Positions 6,249-14,131 of a DNA stretch of 51,303 nucleotides are shown here, in pieces. The stretch covers positions 1-51,303 of the forward strand of contig CANRLX010000010.1 in NCBI GenBank assembly GCA_947631615.1. Direction: 5' to 3'. The translations under genes were made by a program, and so were the position numbers. Position 1 is the first letter of the stretch. The number at the start of each line of letters is the position of its first letter. The notes beneath the pieces are model-generated. The model had not been told where the DNA came from. It searched no databases and saw only the letters and a program-made list of their open reading frames with translations. The DNA is from an uncultured Acetatifactor sp. (GTDB lineage Bacteria > Bacillota > Clostridia > Lachnospirales > Lachnospiraceae).

Positions 6249-7130
6249 TCACGCATGGTTTTTGTACAGGTCGATGACCAGCTTGACCTCCCCCACGCCA
6301 AGCCCAAGCTCCTTGGCGATGGCCACCGTGGACTTGCCCTGCTTGTAGCGCGAGAGGATGCGGTCGTTCCCGCTCTCCTGCTCCTCTTCGGCCTCCGCCA
6401 CAGGGGCGGAGACTTCCGGAACCTCCGTCCTTAAGACAGGCGCCTTCGGTTCCTCCGGCAAGGGCAGGGGCAGCGGCTCTCTCGTCTCCGCCGGCTCCGG
6501 CTCCCAGGCTTTTGCCAGGGCGGCCTGCTCTCTTCTCTCCGCCTCCTCCAGACGAAGCGCCTCCTGTCTCGCCAAAAGCTGCTGTGCCTCGGCCTCTTCC
6601 TTTCTTCTCGTGATCCGCATGATGCCGGCATCCTCCTGCTGGCGGTCCATGCTCTCCAGCTGGATCTGCTTCCATCTGCTCACTGCGGCCTCCGCGTCAC
6701 GCCTGCTCTCCTTCACGTTCTTCACGATGTCGTTGACCTGGCCGACGGTCTCGTTGATCTGGCTCACAGCGTTTTTCAGGCTGGTGTGCTTGTCGTTCAG
6801 CATGTCGTAGAGAAACATGACTTCTTCGTGATTTTTGTGGATCTCGGAGATCACCGTATCCGAGTAGTCGCTCACCGCCATAATCTTTTCGTTGGAGAGC
6901 TTTTCCAGCTCCCGCTCCGTCTTCTCCATGGCGTCCTCCGCAGACTGGCCCACCACGCTGTCCACGTGATCCTTGACGCCTTCCACCTCCCGCGCCACCA
7001 GCCGTTTGATCTCCTCCTGGGCCAGCTCCCTGGTCTCCTGCGAGACCTCCTCTCTGGTCACCGGAATCACAAAGCTCAATATGAAAATGACAGTCCCTGC
7101 AATCAGCAGGACAATCTGCAATGCTCCCAT
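6249..7130 (-). CDS. DUF6115-type membrane protein with coiled coil and C-terminal helix-turn-helix
   Basis: A 293-residue protein often found at the end of clostridial flagellar operons; function unknown. It has one N-terminal membrane segment (about 4-23), a long heptad-rich coiled coil (about 25-210), a Pro/Glu-rich linker (about 215-255) and a compact C-terminal domain. That last part, R-I-L-S-R-Y-K-Q-G-K-S-T-V-A-I-A-K-E-L-G-L, then G-V-G-E-V-K-L-V-I-D-L, resembles a helix-turn-helix. A membrane-tethered DNA-binding or scaffold role is only a guess. It lies 30 bp upstream of the MltG-like gene and 15 bp after the small charged protein gene. Confidence 0.65.
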   Translation of the reverse strand: MGALQIVLLIAGTVIFILSFVIPVTREEVSQETRELAQEEIKRLVAREVEGVKDHVDSVVGQSAEDAMEKTERELEKLSNEKIMAVSDYSDTVISEIHKNHEEVMFLYDMLNDKHTSLKNAVSQINETVGQVNDIVKNVKESRRDAEAAVSRWKQIQLESMDRQQEDAGIMRITRRKEEAEAQQLLARQEALRLEEAERREQAALAKAWEPEPAETREPLPLPLPEEPKAPVLRTEVPEVSAPVAEAEEEQESGNDRILSRYKQGKSTVAIAKELGLGVGEVKLVIDLYKNHA

Positions 7131-7145
7131 CTGTCCGCCCGCTCC

Positions 7146-7454
7146 CTAGATCTTTATATCAAACCCGCCGCGGTCCTTCCGGGTCGCCCGATCCGGCGCA
7201 TCCTGTTTTTTGCGCTTTCTGCCGCCGTCACCGCGGTACTCGTTTTTGCCCTTCTCCTTGGCGTCCTGCTTCTGGTTGTACCAATCCGCCTGATCGCTGC
7301 CGGTGACCTGCTTTGTCATCTGCTCCGTCTGTTTGTCCATCTGCTGGCTGAAATTGGTCTGATCCACCGTCGGCTTGTTGTCCTGGTTCTGCTTGATTGT
7401 AGTGTAATCCTGTGTGCGTGTCATTGAGACGATCTCAATGGATCCAAATGCCAT
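7146..7454 (-). CDS. Small charged hypothetical protein of the flagellar operon
   Basis: A 102-residue soluble protein without a membrane segment or recognised domain. Residues 13-56 are rich in Q, N, T and D (repeated N-Q, Q-M and K-Q pairs). The C-terminal part (about 63-96) is strongly basic and acidic mixed, K/R/D-rich. It is probably largely disordered. A GGGAGG lies about 10 nt before the ATG. It sits between fapA and the DUF6115 gene with gaps of 27 and 15 bp, so it is expected to be co-transcribed with the tail of the fla/che operon. I do not recognise a function. Confidence 0.6.
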   Translation of the reverse strand: MAFGSIEIVSMTRTQDYTTIKQNQDNKPTVDQTNFSQQMDKQTEQMTKQVTGSDQADWYNQKQDAKEKGKNEYRGDGGRKRKKQDAPDRATRKDRGGFDIKI

Positions 7455-7481
7455 AGCGCATGACCTCCCATCCTGAAAGCG

Positions 7482-9071
7482 TTAGAGCGGCAGCATCTTC
7501 ACGTCGCCGTCAACCTTCTCAAACCTGCAGTATTTTACGTTGCTCTGTACCACCGTGGAGACATCTCCGATAATGATGGTCGTCCCGGGATACACCTCCC
7601 CGCGCACCAGGACCACGGCCTTCTTGTCGGGGGAGAAGCTCTCCTGGAGCGCCTTCATCTCCTCGTTCTTCTGCTCCAGCTCCTTCTTCTTCGTCTCCAG
7701 AAGCAGAACCGTCTCGCGGACATATTTGATCTGATCCTCCGTAAACCGCGCGCCCTTCGCCTTTTTCTGGGTGAAGTTTGCGATGACCGGCTGAGCGTTT
7801 CGGATCTCCTTTACGATCTCCCCGATCTCCTTCTGGAGTCTTTGATACTGATCCTTCAGCTTGGGATTGACCCCCACCTCCACAATGGTGGACGCCCCCA
7901 TGACCGCTCCCAGCGTCTTCACATCGATCTTCTCGTCCGCCTGCACGCGCCCTCCGGTGATAAATCCTCTCTTGCCGGAGACCGTGATCTCCGTTCCGGC
8001 GGACACGTTGCTGTGCAGGATGGAATCCGTGCAGATATAGCCCTCGGCCTCCGCCGTGGCGTTCTCCAGAAACTTTGCCACAATGTCCTTGCCGGCCTTT
8101 AAGACTCCCTTGCCCATGCCGTTCATGCCCCTGGCGATAATGATATCCCCGCCGGCCTCAATATATGCGCCCTCCACGACACCGTTGATGATAACGTTCC
8201 CCTTGGCCTTCACCGAGAAGTTGGAGGAGACGTTTCCGTTCACCTGTACGCTGCCCTTAAAATCAATGTTGCCGGTGGAGGTGTCCACATTCTCCACCTC
8301 ATAGACGTCGGACACAAAGACCGTCCCGTCCACCAGGGACACATGGCCGTTGACCAGTGAAGTCAGCGTGATGCGGTCCTCCGAGATGGCGATATTGTTC
8401 CCGTATCTCAGCGCCGCCTTCCGCACGTCCCTGGGCTTGATGCGCCCGCCCATGATATTGCAGCCATAATCGCCCGGATCCTCCGGTATCAGGCTGGCGA
8501 GCACCTCTCCCTCCCTGCAGGGGTTCACCACATTCAGATGAAAATAATCCACGCTGCCGTCCTCATTCACGGCGGGTTTGGCGTGAATGTCGGTGTTAAA
8601 ATAATACTCGATCCTGGCGTCCGTCCCGTGGCGGGGAGGAAGCCCCTTCGCCACCACAAGGTCCGTACAGTAAACTCCCGCGGAATGAAAAAAAGCCTGC
8701 AGAAGCTTTGTCTGAACGCCATACCGGATCCCCTTATACTGCAGATCCCTTACAAACTCCTCCTCCGTCATCCGTGCGCCGGTCTCGGAGGGCGGATAAA
8801 AGCGCGCCGTGGCGCTCATGGTATCCTCGGAAATCTTAAGCTGGTAGGACTCTGCCGTCTCGGGACATTCCGTATTCCCCAGGGCGAGCACCGTCTCCCG
8901 ATTCTCCGCCACCGCGGCCTTTAGCTTTGCCATATCGAAGTCGATCTTCCTGCTGTCAAGATAATTTATCAGCTCCATCAGCTGGATCTCGGCCCCATTG
9001 TCCTGGGGAGGGAACAGCTTCACACCGAAGCCCTTCTCTGTCTTCACCAGCTGAAAATAACCGTTGCGCAT
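7482..9071 (-). CDS. fapA: FapA family (DUF342) polymer-forming beta-helix protein
   Basis: A 529-residue DUF342/FapA protein. The middle (about 170-390) is a right-handed beta-helix-like array of short G-x-V/I repeats such as G-S-V-Q-V-N-G-N-V, K-G-N-V-I-I-N-G-V-V-E-G and A-G-G-D-I-I-I-A. It is followed by a coiled coil (about 410-475) and a short C-terminal beta region. Members occur next to flagellar and chemotaxis genes in many Firmicutes and Proteobacteria, but the role is unsettled; links to cell surface and signalling have been proposed. GGAGGG lies just before the ATG. It follows sigD by 75 bp, with a 13-bp repeat array in that gap. Confidence 0.85.
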   Translation of the reverse strand: MRNGYFQLVKTEKGFGVKLFPPQDNGAEIQLMELINYLDSRKIDFDMAKLKAAVAENRETVLALGNTECPETAESYQLKISEDTMSATARFYPPSETGARMTEEEFVRDLQYKGIRYGVQTKLLQAFFHSAGVYCTDLVVAKGLPPRHGTDARIEYYFNTDIHAKPAVNEDGSVDYFHLNVVNPCREGEVLASLIPEDPGDYGCNIMGGRIKPRDVRKAALRYGNNIAISEDRITLTSLVNGHVSLVDGTVFVSDVYEVENVDTSTGNIDFKGSVQVNGNVSSNFSVKAKGNVIINGVVEGAYIEAGGDIIIARGMNGMGKGVLKAGKDIVAKFLENATAEAEGYICTDSILHSNVSAGTEITVSGKRGFITGGRVQADEKIDVKTLGAVMGASTIVEVGVNPKLKDQYQRLQKEIGEIVKEIRNAQPVIANFTQKKAKGARFTEDQIKYVRETVLLLETKKKELEQKNEEMKALQESFSPDKKAVVLVRGEVYPGTTIIIGDVSTVVQSNVKYCRFEKVDGDVKMLPL

Positions 9072-9091
9072 ATCGTCCCTCCTCTCCCCTC

Positions 9092-9143
9092 GGGTCGGTT
9101 CCTCAGATCAGTTCTTCAGATCGTTTCCTCAGATCGGTTCCTC
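9092..9143 (-). repeat. Four tandem 13-bp repeats between sigD and fapA
   Basis: On the minus strand the unit GAGGAACCGATCT recurs four times (9131-9143, 9118-9130, 9105-9117, 9092-9104) with one to three changes per copy. Each copy carries a GAGGA ribosome-binding-like core. The true fapA site (GGAGGG) lies downstream of the array. Confidence 0.8.
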
Positions 9144-9146
9144 ACC

Positions 9147-9926
9147 TCAGTTATCCGTCAGTATTCCCATGTAGCTTCCCATCTTCTCCTTCATCTTCTG
9201 GAGCGCCCGGGTGTGGAGCTGCGACACGCGGGATTCCGAGACCTCCAGAATACTGCTGATCTCCTTCAGCGTCAGCTCCTCAAAGTAATAGAGCGTGATG
9301 ACCTTCTGTTCCTTCTCCGTGAGAAGGGCCAGGGCCCCCTTGAGCACCCTGACAAGCTCCTTCTTCTCCACACGCTCCTCCGGACTCTCAAATCGGGCGG
9401 TGGTAAAGCTGCTGTAGTCCTGGGAGACATCGCTCCCCTGTTCCATATATTCGTTCAGAGACACCAGACCGGTAATCTTCATCTGCGACTGCCACTCCGA
9501 AAACTCCTCCCCCGATATCCCCAGAGCCTTCGCGATCTCCTCGTCTGTGGCGGCGCGGCCCGTGTTCTGTTCGATCTCCTTTATGACGTTTTCTATTCTT
9601 TTCTGCTTCTGGCGGATCGTCCTGGGGATCCAGTCCATCTTGCGGATCTGATCCAGGATCGCCCCCCGAATCCGGAGGCTGGCGTAGGTCTCAAACTTTA
9701 CCTCCTTGAAGCAGTCAAACTTGTCGATGGCATCGATCAGCCCAAAGATCCCATAGCTGACCAGATCCTCATACTCCACGTTATATCCCAGATACATACT
9801 CAGGCGTCCGGCCACCACCTTTACCAGGGGCGCGTACTCTAAGATCAGTTTCTCCCTGGACTCCGGAGTCTTCTCTCTGGCATATTCTTCTAACAGTTTT
9901 TTTCTTTCGGTCTCGTCCATGGACAT
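9147..9926 (-). CDS. sigD: Flagellar sigma factor SigD (FliA/WhiG family)
   Basis: The alternative sigma factor for late flagellar, motility and autolysin genes. About 259 residues with regions 2 to 4: region 2 shows E-Y-E-D-L-V-S-Y-G-I-F-G-L-I-D-A-I-D-K-F and F-E-T-Y-A-S-L-R-I-R-G-A-I-L-D-Q-I-R, then D-W-I-P-R of FliA/WhiG factors; region 4 ends S-E-S-R-V-S-Q-L-H. The start is set at ATG 9926, 8 nt after GGAGG; a TTG six codons earlier would place that GGAGG inside the gene. It lies 24 bp after the 2-TM protein gene, near the 3' end of the operon, as in B. subtilis. Its anti-sigma factor FlgM is not in the window. Confidence 0.95.
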   Translation of the reverse strand: MSMDETERKKLLEEYAREKTPESREKLILEYAPLVKVVAGRLSMYLGYNVEYEDLVSYGIFGLIDAIDKFDCFKEVKFETYASLRIRGAILDQIRKMDWIPRTIRQKQKRIENVIKEIEQNTGRAATDEEIAKALGISGEEFSEWQSQMKITGLVSLNEYMEQGSDVSQDYSSFTTARFESPEERVEKKELVRVLKGALALLTEKEQKVITLYYFEELTLKEISSILEVSESRVSQLHTRALQKMKEKMGSYMGILTDN

Positions 9927-9950
9927 CCAGGCAACCTCCGTCAAATGGGA

Positions 9951-10223
9951 TTATTCTTCACTCTCTGGCTTTTCTACGTCTTCCACCTCGACATCCGTGT
10001 CCTTCTCTACGACCTCTCCCTCTTCCATGCTCTTCTCCTGATTCTGCTGATCGAAGTAATCCAGCGCCCACTTCATGAGGCTTCCGAGAAAATAAAAGAC
10101 AAGCAGCACGATCAGCAGCGTAACAAGCCTCTCGAGCATGGGAAAATCATTGATAAACGTTATCACGCAGGTAACCGCTCCGGCTACCAGCATCAACAGC
10201 AAAGGCATATTTTTTCTGTTCAT
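9951..10223 (-). CDS. Small two-membrane-segment protein with acidic tail
   Basis: A 90-residue protein of unknown function. Two hydrophobic helices (about 7-25 and 32-53) are followed by a short amphipathic stretch and a very acidic tail from about 65 to 90 (E/D/V-rich, e.g. D-V-E-V-E-D-V-E). The ATG at 10223 is preferred over an in-frame TTG six codons upstream, because the ATG-started form has the simple M-N-R-K-N N-terminus. It lies between cheD (33 bp) and sigD (24 bp), so it belongs to the fla/che transcript. Possible partners are SigD or the chemotaxis proteins, by position only. Confidence 0.65.
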   Translation of the reverse strand: MNRKNMPLLLMLVAGAVTCVITFINDFPMLERLVTLLIVLLVFYFLGSLMKWALDYFDQQNQEKSMEEGEVVEKDTDVEVEDVEKPESEE

Positions 10224-10255
10224 GTCACACCCGTCTTCCAATCCATTTGGCCATC

Positions 10256-10747
10256 TCAGATCACCGACTCCGCTTTCCCTACCGCTCGGATATGAAAATC
10301 TCCCGTCTCCGGATAAAAGATGACCGTCCTTCCGTAATTGGCGCCGGTATCTGCCGCAAGGATCGGGATCTTCAGCTCGCCCAGCTTCTTTCTGGTGGCC
10401 TCCACATTCCGCTCCCCCACCTGCATCACGCTGTTCGTGCGACCCTGGAACTGGAACATGGTGGCCCCGCCTGCGATCTTGGCCACAATGCGGTTTCTCC
10501 TGGCGCCCAGCGCTTCCATCTGGCGCACCAGCTCCTCGATGCCGGTGTCGGCAAACTTGGCAATATTCTGTTGCGAATTACGAATGGCGGTAGAATCGGG
10601 CAGCATAATATGCGCCAGCCCGCCGACCTTGTTGACGGGGTCCCTGAGCGCGATCCCCACGCACGAGCCAAGCCCCAGCGTGGTCACGCCATTGGGGCTC
10701 AGACAGGTCTTTAGATCCGCCATTCCCACTTTAATTATCTCACTCAT
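10256..10747 (-). CDS. cheD: Chemoreceptor glutamine deamidase CheD
   Basis: CheD deamidates specific glutamines of chemoreceptors and in Gram-positive bacteria also binds and activates the phosphatase CheC. The 163-residue protein has the papain-like catalytic set: T23 and C29 in T-L-G-L-G-S-C29-V, and H46 in G-G-L-A-H46-I-M-L-P, matching Thr/Cys/His of Thermotoga CheD. A later A-G-G-A segment (92-95) also fits. It is directly downstream of cheC (41 bp), consistent with the CheC-CheD pair. Confidence 0.95.
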   Translation of the reverse strand: MSEIIKVGMADLKTCLSPNGVTTLGLGSCVGIALRDPVNKVGGLAHIMLPDSTAIRNSQQNIAKFADTGIEELVRQMEALGARRNRIVAKIAGGATMFQFQGRTNSVMQVGERNVEATRKKLGELKIPILAADTGANYGRTVIFYPETGDFHIRAVGKAESVI

Positions 10748-10788
10748 AGCTATACTCCCTCTCCCATCCCTCCGAGCCTTCTTCGCCC

Positions 10789-11409
10789 CTATACAGGCAT
10801 ACCGAGAGAAGAAAGGATCTTACTGTAGGAGTCTACATCCGGAATCAGGATAAAGTACCCGTCGATCTCCATCTCATCAAAAAACTGCGACTGGATCAGC
10901 AGAATGTTGTCTCCGAAAATACCAAATTCAATGGCGGGAACACTGAGGATCGCGCCCGCCATATCCACCGTAAGGGCGGGGGGAGTGGGCACAATGCTGA
11001 GATTTGTCAGCGTGGCAAGGGAGTTTAAGTACGCGCCCGTGATGATATTGCCGACCTCCTGCATAGCGGACAGCTCCATCTCCGAGAACGTATCTCCCTC
11101 CGTGGCCATTCCCATCATGATCTTATTGATCAGATGCTTCGCGCTCTTCTGCTCCACCAGAAACATCATGCTTCCCGTGATGTCTCCCTCCACGCCAAGA
11201 AGGACGCCGACCATAATCTGTTCCTCGCCGCCCATCAAGGCTCCTACCTCAGAAAATTCCAGCAGCTTCACCTGAGGCACCTTCATATCCACCTTGCACT
11301 GGAGCATCTGGGAGAGCGCCGTCATTGCGTTCCCCGCTCCAATGTTTCCTATTTCCCGCAACACGTCATAGTAGCTTTCTGTGACCTGCTCTAAGCTAAG
11401 CTCTGCCAT
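10789..11409 (-). CDS. cheC: CheY-P phosphatase CheC
   Basis: A 206-residue CheC/CheX/FliY-fold phosphatase that dephosphorylates CheY-P, its activity raised by CheD. Both E-x2-N active sites are intact: E19-I-G-N22 and E118-V-G-N121. The V-x-x-L-L-G-V-E-G-D-I-T-G segment of the family is present. AAGGAG lies before the ATG. It sits between cheW (34 bp) and cheD (41 bp). With FliY also present, the cell should have two phosphatases: one soluble and adaptation-linked, one at the switch. Confidence 0.95.
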   Translation of the reverse strand: MAELSLEQVTESYYDVLREIGNIGAGNAMTALSQMLQCKVDMKVPQVKLLEFSEVGALMGGEEQIMVGVLLGVEGDITGSMMFLVEQKSAKHLINKIMMGMATEGDTFSEMELSAMQEVGNIITGAYLNSLATLTNLSIVPTPPALTVDMAGAILSVPAIEFGIFGDNILLIQSQFFDEMEIDGYFILIPDVDSYSKILSSLGMPV

Positions 11410-11443
11410 GAGATAATCTCCTTATTGACTGTAACCTAAGACA

Positions 11444-11944
11444 TTATTCGTTCTCTTCCAGCGAAATGGAGCTGAGATCCAGAAGAGAGATCAGCTCTCC
11501 GTTGTGCTTGCCGATGCCGGAGATAAACACGGGCTTGCCGCCCTTGGCCTCGTGGGAAACCTTCTCGATCTCGTCCACGGGAAGGGTCACGACCTCCTTC
11601 ACCTCGTCCACGATCACGCCCACATTGCCCTCCATCTCCGATCTCAGGATGATGATACGGGTAGCGCGGGTGATCTCGTCCGCGTCCAGCCCCATCTTCA
11701 GGCGGATGCTCATGACGGGGATCACCTCCCCGCGCAGGTTGATCACGCCCTTCAGGTAAGCGGGAACCTTGGGCACCCGGGTGATATGCTGCATCCGCAC
11801 AATATTGTCAATGTAGCGGATGTCGATCCCGTACTGCTCCTCGCCGACGCTGATCACGATAAACTGCAGCGTCTCAACCGCAACCTTTCTCTCATCTCCC
11901 ATAAGATCCAAATCTGTATTTTTTGTGGTATTCAGCTGTTCCAT
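11444..11944 (-). CDS. cheW: Chemotaxis coupling protein CheW
   Basis: A 166-residue adaptor that links chemoreceptors to CheA. One CheW domain starts at about residue 27 (F-I-V-I-S-V-G-E-E-Q-Y-G-I-D-I) and contains the typical I-T-R-V-P-x-x-P-A-Y-L-K-G-V-I-N-L-R-G receptor-binding strand and D-E-V-K-E-V-V. The N-terminal 26 residues are extra and polar. It follows cheA by 18 bp. The protein shows no receiver domain, so it is CheW and not CheV. Confidence 0.95.
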   Translation of the reverse strand: MEQLNTTKNTDLDLMGDERKVAVETLQFIVISVGEEQYGIDIRYIDNIVRMQHITRVPKVPAYLKGVINLRGEVIPVMSIRLKMGLDADEITRATRIIILRSEMEGNVGVIVDEVKEVVTLPVDEIEKVSHEAKGGKPVFISGIGKHNGELISLLDLSSISLEENE

Positions 11945-11962
11945 CGCGTCTCTCTCCCTTCC

Positions 11963-14083
11963 TTAAATCAAAGCGTTGGCATCCAGGATCAACGCCACCT
12001 CGCCGTCGCCCAGAATGGTTGCACCGCTGATAAACTTGCACTTCTTGATATATTTTCCGAGAGACTTGATAACGATCTCCTGCTGTCCCAGCAGCTCGTC
12101 GATCACCAGGCCGGCCAGCTTGTCTCCCTTCTTCACGATCACGGACACCAGACTCTCGCCCGGGCTCGTGGTGCTCTCCACATCCAGCACTTCGGAAAGC
12201 CGGATCAGAGGGATCACCGTGCCGCGCAGATTGATCACTTCCTCATTCTGCACCAGCTTGATATCGTTGGGCTCGATGGTCTCGATGGTCTCGATGGAAC
12301 CCAGGGAGATGGCGTATTTCTCGCCGCCGACTACCACCATCAACGCCTGGATGATGGCCAGCGTCAGAGGCAGCCGGATCGTCCAGGTGCTCCCCACGCC
12401 AAGTTCGCTCTTTACCTCAACCTCGCCGCTCAACGCCTCGATCTTGGAGCGTACCACGTCCAGGCCAACCCCTCGTCCCGAGATGTCGGTCACCTGCTTC
12501 GCCGTGGAGAAGCTGGGCAAAAACAGCAGGTTGATAATCTCCTTGTCGGACATATTCACCGCCTGCTCCGGAGTGATGGTGCCGCGCTCGATGGCCTTGT
12601 TTCTGACGGCATCCACATCGATGCCGTTGCCGTCGTCCCGAACCTCGATCACGACGTTGTTGCCGTCCTGATAAGCGTCGAGGAAGATCGAGCCCACAGG
12701 CGGCTTCCCGCGCTCGGCACGAACCTCCGCGGACTCCAGTCCGTGGTCCGCCGAGTTTCGCAGCAGGTGCATCAGGGGATCGCCGATCTCATCCACCACG
12801 GTGCGGTCCAGCTCCGTCTCCTCACCGGTCATGTACAGCTCCATCTTCTTGCCCAGGGTCTTGGACAGGTCGCGGATCATGCGGGGGAACTTCGCCACAA
12901 CGCTCTCAATGGGAACCATTCGCACCTTCATCACGGACTCATGCAGGTTGGTGGTAACGCTCTCCAGATACTCGATCTGCTCGTTGAACGCGGCGCTGGT
13001 GGTGCCGCTCTCCCCCTGGCTGGATGCGGACACCAGAGAGTTTTTCGCAATGATCAGCTCGCTGACCAGATTCATCAGGCCGTCCAGCTTCTCGATATCC
13101 ACGCGGACCGTGCGGTTCACGACGGGCTTGGATACCTTCTTCTCCCCCGTATTTCCGGCGGCCGCAGCCTTGGGCTCCTCCTTCTTCTTGGCCGGTGCGG
13201 GAGCGGGTGCCGCAGGCGCCTTCTCCTTCTCCTTTTCCTTTGCGGCCTCGGCTGCTTCCGCCGCCTCTGCCGCCTTGATATTCTTATTCTCCTCCAGATT
13301 TAAGGGCGCGCCGACCACATTTGCAATCTCGGACACGTTGGAGGCCGCCTTGATCAGCTCCTCAAGAGGCGATTCCGACACCACCACCAGGGTGAAATCC
13401 CTGTCAAATTTCTCGTCCTCCACGTCCTGCGCGCTGGGATCGGACACCAGGATTTCGCCTTTCTCCTCCAGCGCCTTGAACACCAGGAAGGCCCTCGCCG
13501 CCTTCAGGATGCAGGACTCCTGCACCTCCACGGTCAGGCCGAATACGCCCTTTTCCTGATTCTTGGCCTCGTTGATCACGCTGATCTGGCTCTCGTCCAG
13601 CAGAATGTTGTTCCACTTCTCGCCTCCCTCAGCGGACGCGGCCTCCTTGGGCGCCTCCTTGGCAGCGGCAGGCTTCTGCCCGCCGGCATCTCCGCCCTTC
13701 TCTCCGTTCAAAATATCGTTTAGCTGCTTGATCAGCGGCTCATTGTCATTTGTACCCTCGTCGGCGGAGGACTGGATATTGTTGGTGTATTCCTCCAGAG
13801 CATCCAGACACTGGAACAGCACGTCGATCATGTCCGGCTGTACCTTGATGTTGCCGTTTCGCACCTCGGAAAACACGTTCTCCATATCGTGGGTCAGGTT
13901 CTGCATACGCTTGTAGCCCATGGTGCCCGCCATACCCTTCAGGGAGTGCGCCGCACGGAAGATCTCGTTGACCGTGTCCATACTCTCAGGGTCCGACTCC
14001 AACTCCAGAATCTGTGTGTTCAGATTCTGCAAATGCTCCTTTGTCTCATCCAGAAAAATCTCAAGATACTGGCTTACGTCCAT
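11963..14083 (-). CDS. cheA: Chemotaxis histidine kinase CheA
   Basis: The class II sensor kinase of chemotaxis, phosphorylating CheY and CheB. In order: the HPt domain with H46 (R-A-A-H46-S-L-K-G-M), the CheY/CheB-binding P2 domain (about 175-280), an Ala/Pro/Lys-rich linker (about 280-320), the dimerisation helices, the HATPase with N-box (H-L-L-R-N-S-A-D-H-G-L-E), G1 (D-D-G-N-G-I-D) and G2 (G-R-G-V-G-L-D-V-V), and the C-terminal CheW-like domain. The start is ATG 14083, 5 nt after GGAGG, giving 706 residues that begin M-D-V-S-Q-Y-L-E-I-F as in B. subtilis; an upstream TTG is less likely. Confidence 0.97.
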   Translation of the reverse strand: MDVSQYLEIFLDETKEHLQNLNTQILELESDPESMDTVNEIFRAAHSLKGMAGTMGYKRMQNLTHDMENVFSEVRNGNIKVQPDMIDVLFQCLDALEEYTNNIQSSADEGTNDNEPLIKQLNDILNGEKGGDAGGQKPAAAKEAPKEAASAEGGEKWNNILLDESQISVINEAKNQEKGVFGLTVEVQESCILKAARAFLVFKALEEKGEILVSDPSAQDVEDEKFDRDFTLVVVSESPLEELIKAASNVSEIANVVGAPLNLEENKNIKAAEAAEAAEAAKEKEKEKAPAAPAPAPAKKKEEPKAAAAGNTGEKKVSKPVVNRTVRVDIEKLDGLMNLVSELIIAKNSLVSASSQGESGTTSAAFNEQIEYLESVTTNLHESVMKVRMVPIESVVAKFPRMIRDLSKTLGKKMELYMTGEETELDRTVVDEIGDPLMHLLRNSADHGLESAEVRAERGKPPVGSIFLDAYQDGNNVVIEVRDDGNGIDVDAVRNKAIERGTITPEQAVNMSDKEIINLLFLPSFSTAKQVTDISGRGVGLDVVRSKIEALSGEVEVKSELGVGSTWTIRLPLTLAIIQALMVVVGGEKYAISLGSIETIETIEPNDIKLVQNEEVINLRGTVIPLIRLSEVLDVESTTSPGESLVSVIVKKGDKLAGLVIDELLGQQEIVIKSLGKYIKKCKFISGATILGDGEVALILDANALI

Positions 14084-14131
14084 TTTTGCCTCCATTCCGC
14101 CCAAAAGGGCCTATACATCATTGGTAAAACG

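Noticed and set aside
11504..13303. 599-codon plus-strand frame opposite cheW and cheA
   Set aside because: Same shadow effect; the translation is a run of H, D, L and Q with no recognisable fold, and there is no ribosome site.
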